Positions 21,315-33,974 of a DNA stretch of 64,000 bases are shown piece after piece. The notes below the pieces were generated by a model. It did no database searches. It was not told the origin of the DNA and saw only the letters and a list, made by a program, of their open reading frames with translations. Both the position numbers and the translations under genes were made by a program. How positions within the stretch are numbered: the stretch's first letter is position 1; every line of letters begins with the position of its first letter. The DNA lies in NCBI GenBank assembly GCA_964020085.1, contig OZ026608.1, positions 20,999,812 through 21,063,811 of the forward strand, given 5' to 3'. The stretch comes from Micromussa lordhowensis (taxonomy: Eukaryota > Cnidaria > Anthozoa > Scleractinia > Lobophylliidae).

Positions 21315-24009
21315 GATGAGTTTGAGAATTACATTTACAGCTCAGCTCTGCGTCATTTAAGCAGTTACTTAAGACTTCTTACAAGAAATGCTCCATGGTA
21401 GAGAATGATAAAAAATGAAGACAATTTTAAAAACTTAGATACATGTACAATTTAGATATCTGCAGCTCGATGTCGATGGGGTTGAATTTTTCAGCTTCGT
21501 TAATGTTAAAAGTTTCCTTTCGCTTGATTAGTTATACACAAAGAGAAGCTAGCTATCTCGGTTCCACAAAACATCAATAACCACAGCTTGTCTTAGATTA
21601 TACCACTCACCACAGGCCTTGTTGAGGATTTTCCTAATTTCAGCAGTTGATGTTAGGGCATTAAAACTCTTCAATGATATCACAACCCCCTTCGTCCCAA
21701 CAACTTGATTCATAAATCCCATCTTAATCTTGTCTCCGATTCCAACAGCGATGATTTTAACGCCTTTTTTCTTTTAAAATAAAAGAACATGATAATTTTT
21801 AGTATAGCAAGTCAGATCCATACTTGCTTTGTCGCTTTTTTAAACGTTGCAGTGTGTATGGATACAAAAGAAATTAAATTAGAGGTTAAACCTCAATCAT
21901 GTTAAGCATTATAGTAAGCCCATTGCCTGTTTAAAGTAGAATGTAAAAAGGCATTTGTCAAAAACACAAATTATTGGTCACGAGAATGATTTTCCAAGCC
22001 TATAGAACGTGTGACCAAGAAGAGGCAATAAAAAGCTCAAAAAAAAACCTGCACCATAACGAGTTACCTTTGCAAGTGAATATATATGAAAGATCATATA
22101 TTTGAACTGCGGAGAAAGGTATGAAGGTATAGATGATAATCGCAGTTATATACACAACTTAAGCAGCTGTGAAATTAAAGCCTGAAAACAATTCAGGCCT
22201 GAACGAGATTCGAACCCATGACCTCTGCGGTACCGGTGCAGTGCTCTACCAAGCCATCTGAGCCGGCTATCAAGCCAACTGGGAACTGGTCACATTGTTA
22301 GTTCACATTGTTTTGTTGACTACACGCCATATATGGTAAGTACTGCAATGCCTGCCAGTTGTAGTTCAGGGTTGTTTTTCTCACGGTACACTAGACTAAT
22401 TTCAAAGATATGTCACGTTATGTTATTGAATTAAAGAAAGTTCACTTACCTCCAAATGTCGCGATAGTCGTTGGAAGAGTTCTGTATCGGTGGTATCATG
22501 TCCAAAAGGTCTTCCATCCGTGAAAAGCAACAATAGATTGGCGGCCTCTTTCCTGTCTCCATTTGCAGGGACAAACAGTTCGTCCCGTGCTAATCTAAGA
22601 GCTATGTCAATGCGGGTGCCCACTTTGTTGGCGATGTTCTTGATCTTGTCTCGCACCAGCCCGCGTAGATTACCAATGTTCTGATATTTAGCTTGCTTAA
22701 AGTAGTTGTGTAGCTTGGCCCGATCACCAAACGTGATGAGACCAACATGATTGCTTTTGGGTGCCACACGGACTGTATTTATCATCTCAAGAACAGCTTG
22801 TCTGAACTTTGTAAGGTCACCGCGCGTCAAACTCTTAGATATGTCCCCGAGAATGGCAATATCCAGCTTCCGACCAGCACAGTCTCCTAAAGAATGCATT
22901 AAGTGCTTAAAACTTTTTTTTTCTAATTTGAAATAATAGGAAGGGTATCTAGCGCTCATTTAAACAAGTTGACGAGAAATAAAAGTATTACAAAAAAATA
23001 CTTTTAACAAAGTTGCTAGAAGCATTCTACCATGGTTTTAAGCTTTGAATTAATTATCATTTTCTCTTTTAAACAATTATATTTTCACGGTTTCCTCACT
23101 CTACAATTTGCACCCTTGCAAAATTAAACAAACATCGTATCGAAATAGTTCGAACTACTAATGGCTTAGTTCCATTTAGTACGTAAGACCTTTCATTTGG
23201 GGATTTATTTGCAGCACCATGTCTGTTAGAACATGGTATGAAACCGCTTTAGCTCTTTTAAGCGAGGTAGCTACAAATTGGCAAATATGGCACATTTGAA
23301 TTGTCATTATTTTCCAGATGTGTTTCAGCACCTGGGCCGAATTGTTCTGAAGCCGGTTAACGCTAACCCGGGATTAGAAGTTAATCGAAGTATTAATTTT
23401 CTTGTATAAAATGTTTTTCACTGCCTATGTTTTGTGAAGTTTGAGATCATTCAAACTCAAGACTGAAGGACAAACAATATAAACAGAAAACATCACCATA
23501 AAGTTACAAAACTGAAGTCAAAATTCTCGCTAATCCTGGGTTAGCTTAATCGGGCTTTAGACAACTAAACCTAGTGGTCTGGTCCTACTTCCATACTTTT
23601 TTATTGAGTCATTAACGATTACATGCAAGACTAGATAAATTAAATCATACACATTTACATTCAAGTTACAGATATTTGGTGACAGACCTTGTACTTCCTG
23701 GAAGTCTGAAAAATAGCAAAAAGAACAGAAAGATAAAATGAATTCTTCATTATAGAAACGAACGAAGAAGCAAATTGTCCTAACTAAGTTGTGAGAGCCT
23801 GTACCAATGCTGCGTTAGATATAACTCCTGTTATCTAGTTATTTTTACTGAAATTCAGTTTACCGTCGCTCTTTTATGTGTTTCCAAATGAGCAAAAGTT
23901 AATTACATTACCAATTTGCAGTTATCAGACCCACTATGAATTACACTCGACAGAATCCAATCAGATTACCTGAAGACAAGGAGAATATCAAGAGCGCTAG
24001 GAGCCACAT
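20503..24009 (-). CDS. Secreted vWA-TSP1 protein
   Basis: Exons on the minus strand: 24009-23970 (start and signal peptide MWLLALLIFSLSS), 23705-23688, 22886-22450, 21770-21611, and 20762 to 20586 or 20503. The vWA domain opens CAGRKLDIAILGDISKS with an intact MIDAS: DxSxS as DISKS, the Thr in GTRIDIAL, and the Asp in FTDGRPFG. It closes KKGVKIIAVGIG then LNKAC. A TSP1 repeat follows ([19 protein letters not shown]), with the usual Cys pattern. The last visible donor (GTAACA at 20585) is weak. Reading through it gives 26 more residues and a stop at 20503, for a total near 304 aa. Family knowledge suggests an extracellular adhesion or matrix protein, and cnidarian skeletal-matrix coadhesins have similar parts. 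It is divergent from the related gene at 28929 with its domain order reversed. Confidence 0.8.
21060..21210. mobile_element. Palindromic MITE-like element
   Basis: Terminal arms CAAACACGAGAGACAGTGTTTCAT and the near-complement ATGAAACACTGTCTCGAGTGTTTG flank a short centre. It lies in an intron of the minus-strand vWA-TSP1 gene. Confidence 0.75.
22125..22325 (-). mobile_element. tRNA-derived SINE, family 2
   Basis: The minus strand reads AGATGGCTTGGTAGAGCACTG (A-box region), then GGTCATGGGTTCGAATCTCG (B box), then CAGGCCTGAATTGTTTTCAGG and an AT-rich tail. The tRNA-like head lacks a foldable acceptor stem, so this is a SINE and not a tRNA gene. It lies in an intron of the minus-strand vWA-TSP1 gene. 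Confidence 0.75.
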
Positions 24010-27000
24010 CACATCAAGAATCCTTCCACGGTAGGTGAATTGTAACTGTGTTAAAAATAGCCACGGCAAGCCTGCGTTAAACGTTTAAAGTTATTCGTCC
24101 ATTTTAAGAAGATAAGTTCCATCAGAAAATAATTATCGGTCAACCGAGTGGTTCTACAGACCCCGACGTATAGCGCTAGTATTCATGCAGTTATTGACCA
24201 TTGCGTTTTACAGTGAACGGAAAGGTGAAAAAAAAAACTAAGGCAATGGAGCTGCAATGCAGTATGAAACAACTTCTGATTAGTAAAATATCTAGCCAGC
24301 ATAATGTTTTAGAAACAAAGAAGATAAATTGCTTTTTTGAATCAAAATTACGCTGTTCTTCACGAAGTATCTGCACCAATCCAGAGATGGGATCATCACG
24401 AAAGCGCTTCTTCGTGAAGGAAACGAGCGTCTGTAAATTACAATAATAAGAGCTGTCTGTTCCTTGTGGGTTATAAAATTTCTTCAGGCTGTTCAATGGA
24501 TAATAGCGGCGGGGAACTGATGAGCAAGTATAAAAAATCATCCACATTTTTAAACAATGCTGGACAATTTATGGACCTAGCAAGGGATAAATTTACCGGG
24601 AAACCAAAAATATAAGTTGACAAAATACCTTTAAACGATGATATGCGAAGTACAGGAGATTAAATGTTACCTCACCCTGTTATCTATTTTGGACGGCGCA
24701 ACTGAGCAGCGTCTGGTTTAATATTGCTTGGCTCCCCGTCTGCGACCCTTTTTATGAGCTCAAGTAAACACGCAATTTTAATTACAAAATTGACCTCATG
24801 CAGATTGTTTATGTAGATCCCCATTAACTTTACTATGGTATATAATCATGATATTTGTAAGTCGTTTTACACAGTATTGTATCGTGTTTTATTGTTGTGA
24901 GGAACTGGTCAATGATCGAAAGTGGTGGGTTTACACATTTAGTTTCTTTAAAAGAAACGTATGATTCAAAGATTAAAATTGTTGAAACATAAACATGATA
25001 TGTAACAATTTTTTGGACTTATAAACATGTCAACATCATACAAAACACAACTTTCTTTGAACTTCCCGACCGCATGGGACTCTAAACTGTAATGTGCAGC
25101 CTCTCAATAGTTGCTAAGAAGCAGGGAGTTGGTGCAAAAAAGGTTTAACTAGTTGCATAAATCGTTTATCGATTTTCCCCTAAGGAACTTTTTCAAAGAC
25201 AATAATCCTACACTAGAAAACACACAAGCGAATTAAATACCGATATTTCATTATAATTACGATACAAAAAGCAGGAAAAGTTGTTAGAGAAAAGAAATTA
25301 TAGTCTGTAAATTCTCTATAAGTTTTAAAATTGCTCAAAACTAAGTGAGCGAATTTAATGACTGAACAGAAGTAGCTACTGGTCAAGCAATGTTCACCCG
25401 CTGACTCTTGTTAGAATTTCCTGGTAATAGATATTCAGCGGTAGCAATTAATAGATATCAAACAGTAGCAATTAAATGTAGACATGATGGTAGATGCGAA
25501 TGCAACCATAACACTACTGGAAAGATGATCAGAAAAAAATTCAGGCTTTGAACGGGATTCGAACCCACGACCTTTCAGGTCATTTGTCCATTCGCATCTA
25601 TCATCTTGTTAGAGTAGTTTAATAAAAGGGAAATAATAATTGTATATAGTTATTAACAACTCATTCAACTTTTGACATTTAATTACTAAGTACTCTCAAT
25701 AGAAAACGAACCATGTTTTGACAAAATTCAAAGCAATTAATTCTTATTTTTGGTCGGCTGGTCTATCATTTTCAAACGGCGTTGTTTCACTGTTCTAGTA
25801 GAACACCGCAGACAATATTTACCTTTTCATGCCGGTCGACCAAGAGGCAGCGAGATGGTGCAAACAAGGTGTAATTAGTTACAAACATCCTACATACATC
25901 GTTTATTGACTTCTTCCTAAGGGGCTCTTTCAAAGACAATAATCCGACGCTGGAAAACAAACTAGGTGATAATAGCCAAAAATACCGATATTTTATTGCG
26001 ATAAAAGCAGGAAACGTCGTTACGAATCTAGTATGAAATCTACAAGAAATTCACGGTTAAATCTGCACTTAAAAACGGAAACTGAGTTGATGACTTTAAG
26101 ACCCTTCCCAAAATTAACCAAAATTACCTTCAGCCTCTGTAGCTTTTTGTATAATTATTATTATAGTTGGGAAGTGGTGGTATGTTTACCAGATCAGAAC
26201 AGACTTTATAGTTCTTAAATTTTTCTTAGATCGTCTATTAGTTGAATTCTCAATAAGATTAATTGCTCATAACCAAGTAAACGAATTTAATAACTGAATA
26301 GAAGTAGTTACTGCTTAAACAACCTCCACCTGCAGACTAAAACACAGACCGCAGACTTATTGATCTTAGTCCGCAGTGTAAAGTATCGATTTAGTTATTC
26401 CTCTCAGCTACCGATTGATTTTCATTCCTTCAACTGCCAAGGAAGGTGAGGTTTCTTTTTTCACAGTTGTAATAGTCTGTTTCATTTCTAGATCTAGTGA
26501 TGAATGAAGTGAGGGACTATCGTGTTATCTCTCCAAAGCAAACGTTATCATTGTAGTGAAGGGTTGGGCGTCTGATTTGTAAATAGCAGCTAAAGACAAC
26601 CGCAAGCATTGTTCCCTACACAGCCAAGTAGCTATCGAGAAGATTTGATCATTCTTGACCGATACGCCCCGGAGGTGTTCACGAATGTTCAAGAGCGTTA
26701 CTGCTTTTCAATTAAAATTCCTTTCGACAGCAACACCTAATGCGTTAAACAAAATGCATTTCTTAAGGCACTTAAATTACAAACACATATGCCTCCAGTG
26801 CTACTTTCAAGAGAAACTTCAAAAGAAAGCACTGGAACTCTAAGGCATTCGGGAAGGCTGTTGGTGTGAAACGGCCAAGAATGATCAAAGCAAGCGGAAA
26901 GTAACTGGTGAAGACTCAACTTTTTTTATTTTGTTGGAAACAAGATGCGTGCTTATAGCTGGAAATATATTATCCTGAAGTAATTACGTGAGCAAAACAT

Positions 27001-28928
27001 CAGCCCTAAGAATCGTGACAAGCTTAATTTAATTTTTTGTCGTTGTCTTTAAGGTATATTCTCAGTGAAATTATAGATTTCCGAGTTCAATCGATTACTT
27101 GTTGAGATCGCTTTTCATCGATTATTGATTACCCAAGACTTAAATCGATGAAATGATAATACAACAACCTTAGAACTGATTACTTATCAGTATGTCTTAA
27201 CGGAGGTACGCCTTGTTGCATAGGGCTCGCTGATCTTATTCACCCTGTTGTTGTTTATAGCTTAACGTTTAATTCTTATGTAATGAGAGTCAAATTGTGC
27301 TCTTCGCCTATTCCAAATATCTAGTGAAGTCATTGTCATTCAAGGATTTTAATAACATCTTGCGGCAGTAAAGAGCAGCGGAGCAGTAATTTTGAAGATT
27401 TTGGTTATCATTTGTCTGGATATCAGTCGAGAGTTTCGCAATTGATCAAAGAAAATTCCTTTTCCAGCTCAGTGGCGCATGGCATACGGATAACAGCTAG
27501 TGACCTTTCCTCCCTTACTTAGTGTTGTTGTGTGTACAAATCTTTATCCAGAAAAACATGCCTGAGGTGCTGCTGGGTTTTGTCTCGTCCCTATTTTTGC
27601 ACGCCAAAGATAAGAATACAAAACATTTCAAGTGCCTAAAACTCTTCAAACGTATGAGAGTTGCTTCAGGTGATTCACAGGAAGTCTCGTCCAGGCGCAT
27701 AATGGACCACAGGAATTTGGTAGAGCTATACCTTCACGAAACTTTTCTTCCCTCAAAATGATTAATTTGTTTCCAGTTCAGTAGCGCGCGCCTCCTGTGG
27801 CAGCAAACATGCAATCACTCCTACACTACAGTGCCCTAGTTATTGATTTGCTCTTCAAAGAAAACAGCCCTCCTCTTTCCCACACATGTCTTTATGTACA
27901 CTAATTTAGGCTATAGAATACACTGCAGTTTTCCTTTTGCTACAGCTATCTGAATGGAAAATCTGCAAAATGCTCCAAACCCAATTAATAGCGTGGGAAA
28001 ATCGTCCAGTAACACTTAAAGGAGACCTGACCCTTTTTTACTAACTCCCACGCGTGTTTTCCCACGGGGAACATTTCTAAAGAAAATCACTGATCCAAGC
28101 AGATCAAGCATAAACTTAAATTCAAAATTCATTAACATTCAGCAAGCTATCTCCCTCAATTAGGCGTACCACAACATCACGGCAACTATATCAGGCCAAC
28201 AACAAACAGAGCACACTATTAGATTGCTTTTCAGTCAGTTCTTTACTAGTGCACGGTGAACCCTGAGCAAACAGCGCTAAACTTCAACAGGATACTGGAT
28301 ATTCTCCTCTGCTAGCATTCCTGTTCAGTTTTGAGTCACTAAAGACTGATTAACTTTTCATTATTCTTCAATCGCCAGGGTAGGTAAGTTTTCATTTCTT
28401 AGTTCGATAGACTTCACTTCCATCTTGCTATCATCTCTGTAACAGAATTTGTGATTGAACTGAGTGCCAAAATCGCAGCAAGAATTTTTCGTTCCAAGCC
28501 GGTGCAGACCACTACCTTTTAGGTTGTTTTGATCGTTTTTGACTCAAACCCAGCAAAAACCTTCACGTATGTTCGAATGCATCATTCTTTGTTCTTAAAG
28601 GTCTTCTGCCAACTTAACCGGTTTGTTAAATGAAAAGATTTCATTCATAGGTCTCGAACTGTTGTAGAAGGCTGATCTGCCTCATTATTCCTCCACAGTT
28701 ATGCTGCAGAGGTTTTGTGTAGTACATGTTCTGGATCTAATAAAGTATGTTTGCTTGCTATTGCACTCGGTATAAAGCAATGCAACACAACCAGTGAGAA
28801 ACTAGAAAGCCTAGTTAGTAATAAGTACGTGCGTTTCTCATCATGCATTCTCCACTACCATCGCGTTCATTAGAATCTCCATGCCTTGTTTAAGTTTATC
28901 TTGCAGGTTTGGACACGTAAGAGACACT
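24010..28928. other. Divergent intergenic region between the two vWA-TSP1 genes
   Basis: No supported exon. It should contain the promoters of both divergent genes. A direct duplication is visible: 25125-25400 resembles 25850-26310 (shared words include TCAAAGACAATAATCC, AATACCGATAT and CGAATTTAAT), at an offset near 725 bases. The sequence around 26400-26700 and 28330-28590, just upstream of the plus-strand gene, is also loosely similar, hinting at a duplicated 5' region. Confidence 0.5.
25465..25605 (-). mobile_element. tRNA-derived SINE fragment
   Basis: The minus strand contains GGTCGTGGGTTCGAATCCCG followed by AAAGCCTGAATTTTTTTCTG, like the B box and body start of the SINE at 22125-22325. 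It is flanked by an inverted word, GATGGTAGATGCGAATG and CATTCGCATCTATCATC. Confidence 0.6.
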
Positions 28929-31650
28929 ATGCTAGCTTTGATCGTCAGTATCATGTTTGGGTTGACTTTAGGTAAGGAATGCTTATGCGTATATGGAATA
29001 CGAGTGCTAGAGGAACCACACGCGGTTAGGAATATTATTGACTGATTTGATTTCTCCTCAGTCTGATAACCAGAAACCTTAAGAGAATGTAAACAGATTA
29101 CTTCAATGATCTACCGACGACGCCTCGTCTTGAAGACAATAGCTCAATTGTTCAAATTTGTCTTTGTTTGTAGGTGTGGCTACCCACATGTGAAATAGAA
29201 AAAGAGTTTAAGAACAATAGCAAGTTTAAGCATCAGAATAATAAGCATAAGTTAAATTAAACACTAACAGAAAATTAATAAGGTAGCAATATATTTTCCT
29301 CTTGCAGCAATTGAAGGTGGCTTCTCTGATTGGTCAGCGTGTTCTGAGTGCAGTGTGACGTGTGGCGGAGGAACACAGACATTTATAAGAACCTGTGTGC
29401 CATTGAACGGTGTGGAATGCAGTGAACTGGAACCAACTGTGAAGACAGAGTCATGCAACGACCAAGACTGCCGTGAGTTTTCATTACACCTTTCTTCTTG
29501 TTTTTTTTTTCCTAAAAGTTCTTGGGCCTAGCTGAGAAAAAAAATTGAAAAGCTGTGAGAGATCATACGTCAGTTATTACGCCATATCTCAGGGGAATGA
29601 CATCATAAGTTTAAAAACGTTATCCCAAGTTATGAAGAACCTGGAATAAACTATTCAAACAGAAATAAGCTGCGCCAAATGTAGTGGAACACCCTGTCAA
29701 AAGTATGTTTACCATCAACAAAATGACATTATGTTCAGGATTGTTCTCCGTTCATTTTTTTTATGATCCTCAATTGCTCTTTCGACCGAAGGAAACACAG
29801 ACACATATTACTTCCAATAAAGATGATTAATTTAGTTTAGGAGAAAATTTGTTCCAAACAAAACTCTTTGCTATAATTTAGATATATGATATCATCACAG
29901 CTAGTGCCATAGACATATAAATATCGAAATTCGTCTTTCTGGTAGACTTAAGACCCGGATACACGGTGCAACATTGTGCGCCAATATTGCACCGTGTATT
30001 CGGGCCTTTATAGCTAGTCCCTAAAATTTAATTCTAGTCCCACCCCTGAAAGAGCTGTATTGCTTTTATGAAAGGAAAAGCACACCGAACGTCTCGTATA
30101 TGTTTGCAGCAATTGACGGTGGTTACACTGATTGGTCGATTTCTGAGTGTTCCGTGACGTGTGGAGGAGGAACACAGACACTTACAAGAACCTGCACCAA
30201 TCCCCCGCCATCTAACGGTGGAAAGAATTGCAGTGGACTGGGGCCATCAGAACAGGAAATCTCGTGTAACGATCAACAATGCCGTAAGCTATATATTCTC
30301 AATGACGATTTTATTGCTTCCCTGGATTAGGTAAAATATAACAAGCGCTCTTTTACTCCATGTTCTACTCCTACTATTAAGATAAATACCATTGACACTT
30401 AAATAAAAATGTCTTCCATTCATTCATTCATTTCTCCCATTACAGCTATAAACGGAGGTTATTCTGATTGGTCGGAATGCACTGAATGCAGTGTGACGTG
30501 TGGAGGACGGGAACACAGATATTAACAAGAACCTGCACCAATCCCCCGCCGGCTAACGATGGACAGGACTGCAGTGGACTGGGGCCAGCGGTAAAGAAAG
30601 CCTCGTGCAACGAACAGGAGTGTCGTTAGTATTTCTACAGTTATAATTGAGTTCGAATTCACTAGCTGTTTTCCTTTTTTCTACAAGTGGTTTCAAATTT
30701 ATTGATGTACTTTATTAATTAGTTGATAGAAAAATAGATTAAGCCTAAGAATAAATCATAAAGTCTTTTTCCTCAACAACATGTTGGGACCAAAACGAAA
30801 TTTAAGAATGTTTGAAACGAAATAGGAAAATTTTGGGGAGTACTAAAGCGGAATTGTTTATTGTACGCTGACAGATGGACCTATCAGCGACGTGAAAACT
30901 TTCTCTTAGCTTACTATGAATATCAATCCAACTTGTATTAAACAATTTTTTTTCTGTCATCTTTGATCATACAGCACCTCCATGTAAAGCCGGACTTGAC
31001 ATTGCATTAGTTGTCGACAAGTCTAGCAGTATTAGCAAAAATAACCTGAAGAAAGCTGCCGAGTCCTTGAAGGACCTGGTAGAAAAATTCAACCCTGGAC
31101 CAAATGAAGATCACTTCGCGTTGATCACTTTTAGCAGGAAGGCCACTACGGCGTTCACCTTCGCCGATTCAGAGTACCACGACAAGGAAACCCTCAAGCA
31201 AGGAATAGCCAGCCGACTAGTTAAACCAGGAAGAGGAACCCGTACAGACCTCGCACTGAGGGCAGCGGATGAACTGTTTACCGAGGCTGGTGGAGACAGA
31301 GCAGACAAACCAGATCTCATGATTGTGCTTACGGATGGAAACCCCAATGGTCTCGGAAAGACGACTTTCGAAGAGTTGGCAAAGGAAATAGCCAAAAGTT
31401 TTGAGGTTAGTATCCCTAGATCATTGGCTGTTGATATGTGAAAGTCTGTTAATTCCCGGTAAGCGTACAAAACGTTCCTCCCGATAGTAAAGTTTGGACA
31501 TATTCAAACTTGTAAGATTTCATTCCAAAGCAGTTTGTCGTGAAAGTATAAAATCTCAAAACACTCTTAGTTTGCAACAACATGATGATTTTCATGTAGT
31601 TTCATGTTCTTCATCATCATCATTGTCGTCGTCGTTATCATCATCATCAC

Positions 31651-31698
<48 letters not shown>

Positions 31699-32370
31699 GT
31701 CGGTCGTACTGCATTTGTTCTCTTTTCACAGGCAAAGAAGGTTTACATAGTAGCAGTGGGGATTGGTAAACGAATAAATGAAGAGAATCTGCGGTTGATC
31801 GCAGGCGTTTTTGACGATGAAGAAGATACAGAGCGAGTGATTCAGGTGGAAAACTTTGATAAACTACACACGAAGATTGACGAAATCAAAGAATCTGCTT
31901 GTTCAGGTAAGCCTAACACTTTTCAACAGCATAGGTCCCCCATTTTCAGCTGATAACACGGGCTGTTTGAGTACCGTGATTGTGGAACGACGAAATACTG
32001 GGAAAGAAATGACTTCACCTTTCAATTACAGTCTCGCCATTCCATAGCCATGATTTTCTATAATTTAAGCTATTATTTTTGATATTCTTTTTTTAATGTT
32101 GAGTTACATGAAAGCTATATTTTATTTTCGTAAACGAAATGAGCCTTGCCTTGATGCAGGTCCCAAACAAAAGTAACGTTTAAAAAAGAGGTGCGCAATT
32201 CTAAATATCTTCGTTTTGTTCATAATGAGGAGAAATCATTTAAAACAAAAAAACATCTTTTCCAACGCAACGTTCCAACGTAACTCTGTTATGATAACTT
32301 TGAAGAGTGACTAATTATTCTAGTCTTAAACTGAATTGATGCAATTTTCTTATCTTTATTTACAGCTTAA
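28929..32370 (+). CDS. Secreted TSP1-vWA protein
   Basis: Exons: 28929-28971 (signal peptide [14 protein letters not shown]), 29308-29472 (TSP1), 30110-30283 (TSP1), 30446-30624 (TSP1, broken), 30975-31405 (vWA), 31732-31906 (vWA end) and 32366-32370 (only CTTAA, completing the stop). The TSP1 repeats show [19 protein letters not shown] and [18 protein letters not shown]. The vWA domain has an intact MIDAS: DKSSS, the Thr of GTRTDLAL, and the Asp of LTDGNPN. It is bracketed by Cys at PPCKAGLD and ESACS. Exon 4 is two bases too long and meets TAA at 30523-30525. Because introns on both sides are phase 1, skipping it restores a 330-aa protein. AATAAA at 32496. An extracellular adhesion or matrix role is inferred from the domains. 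It is a divergent neighbour of the vWA-TSP1 gene. Confidence 0.8.
29948..30010. repeat. Short hairpin repeat
   Basis: CCGGATACACGGTGCAACATT and AATATTGCACCGTGTATTCGG are near-complementary arms separated by a few bases, in an intron of the plus-strand TSP1-vWA gene. Probably a small MITE. Confidence 0.65.
31655..31699. repeat. (TTA)n microsatellite
   Basis: About 15 uninterrupted ATT units ending some 30 bases before the acceptor of the sixth exon of the TSP1-vWA gene. Confidence 0.9.
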
Positions 32371-33974
32371 ACAAGCTTGGTATTTAACTGCTCCAGTCAG
32401 AAAATTGGCGAAAACTATTGGTAATTGAGGGCAGAGATTTAAAAAAATAATGGTTACATTTTTAAACACATTGTACCTTACTCTGTAATAGGTTAAATAA
32501 AATGTATTTTCATGTATTGTAAAATGCATGCTTAGTTATAATTGTAGGGACAAGATTAAGATGTGTTGATGTTTGCCCCAATTTCATCTGCAACGCACTG
32601 GACTACATTTGGTGAATCCAGGCTGTATATCACTTTTATTTTATGTAACAAAAGTCCAAAAGATAGTTCGTAAAGTTTAGTTTAATATTTGTTCTCAGTT
32701 TGTTATACAGCTGTTACTCATCAGAGCCCTTGTATTGCCTAGAGATCAATAAAAGACGGTTTGCGGTTGGTTAGGCTCACTTTAATTGCTCTGTTTGGTC
32801 AGGAAGTTCAGTTGTGCTTAATGCGCATGCGGGGGATCGTAACACCAAGCAAATATCTCGTTCCCAGAGCGAGAGGCCGCGATCTTCTAGGCCAGCTCCA
32901 AGAATTCGACACCACTGGGAAAAATCAGGACGCGAGCCGCCCGGCATTATTCACAGCGGCTACACATGCGCACAACAAACCGACTTTTTTGTCCAGGTAA
33001 CGAACTGCGCCTCTCTTACATCTATTTACAGTTCTTGTAACTCCCCCTTTTACAAGCTGCGGAAAATTTGTCAAGAAATTGTTTTCGCTGTTGCCCCTGC
33101 CCCTTTCCTGCTCACCTTCTCTCAGATCATCGTGCTCTTTTGCACCTGGGGCAACTCCCCACTTGTGGCCTGCTAACGTTTCGTCATCTCAGTGGTAGTC
33201 CGTGTCTTGAATATATTTACCCTGGTCAAACAGTGCTAATTCGTCTCAGCTTTCTTTCATCAAAGGACAGACAAATTGCGGGTGCATTTTTAAGATCAAA
33301 TAGTTAATTTTATTTTTTCACGTGATCCAATTTTTTTATTTTTTCACGTCTTTAATTTCAGTCCGAATAAAAAAAATAAATCCATGGAAACAAAGCATGT
33401 AAAGATCTCACGTGTGAAGAATTTGCCGCCAGAGCGTTAAAAAAGCGAGAACAAGAATTACCTTTTCCTTGACAGTGTTCAAGTGTTTAACATGTCTTCA
33501 GATTTGTGGGTCGTTTACTTAGCATTCACTTATGACTAATCAGTCTCGTCTACTAATTGTAGTCTGGTTAGTGAATGAAACTCTAGAGAGGAAATAAATA
33601 TGATTTGAATTCAGATACACACTTGTTGGTTTTAGTTTCTTTATTGTGCACTGAACAAGGTTACGCACAAATCACACGGAGAAACAAAACGAACTATTAT
33701 TAGATATATCGCCGATGTCTTCAAGACGAAAACTTGGAGCTATCTCAAGCCATGCTTGGTCCACAACAAGTTACCATAACATGTAGTTTTTTTCAAACAT
33801 TGCAGAACTCTAGCAGAAAGGGTTATAGGCGTCTGCGTAAAGTCACTGTCTAATTCTACTTTATTTTGACACAAGAAATTTAATCTACTTTCCAACTGTC
33901 ACAAGCATCAATGCGTGACTGCTTTTGTAAATGTCAGCGCTTTATCTCCTGAGTCACGCAAGTCACAAAGTCAT
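32371..33974. other. Convergent spacer between TSP1-vWA and epoxide hydrolase genes
   Basis: Holds the 3' UTRs of two converging genes. AATAAA occurs at 32496 and 32746 on the plus strand and at 33865-33860 on the minus strand. A GC-richer block at 32815-32960 has no recognised identity. No exon seen. Confidence 0.55.

Noticed and set aside
22195..22275. Possible tRNA gene on the minus strand (A and B box words)
   Set aside because: The body continues into SINE sequence (CAGGCCTGAATT and tail) and no matching acceptor stem closes, so it is a tRNA-derived SINE.
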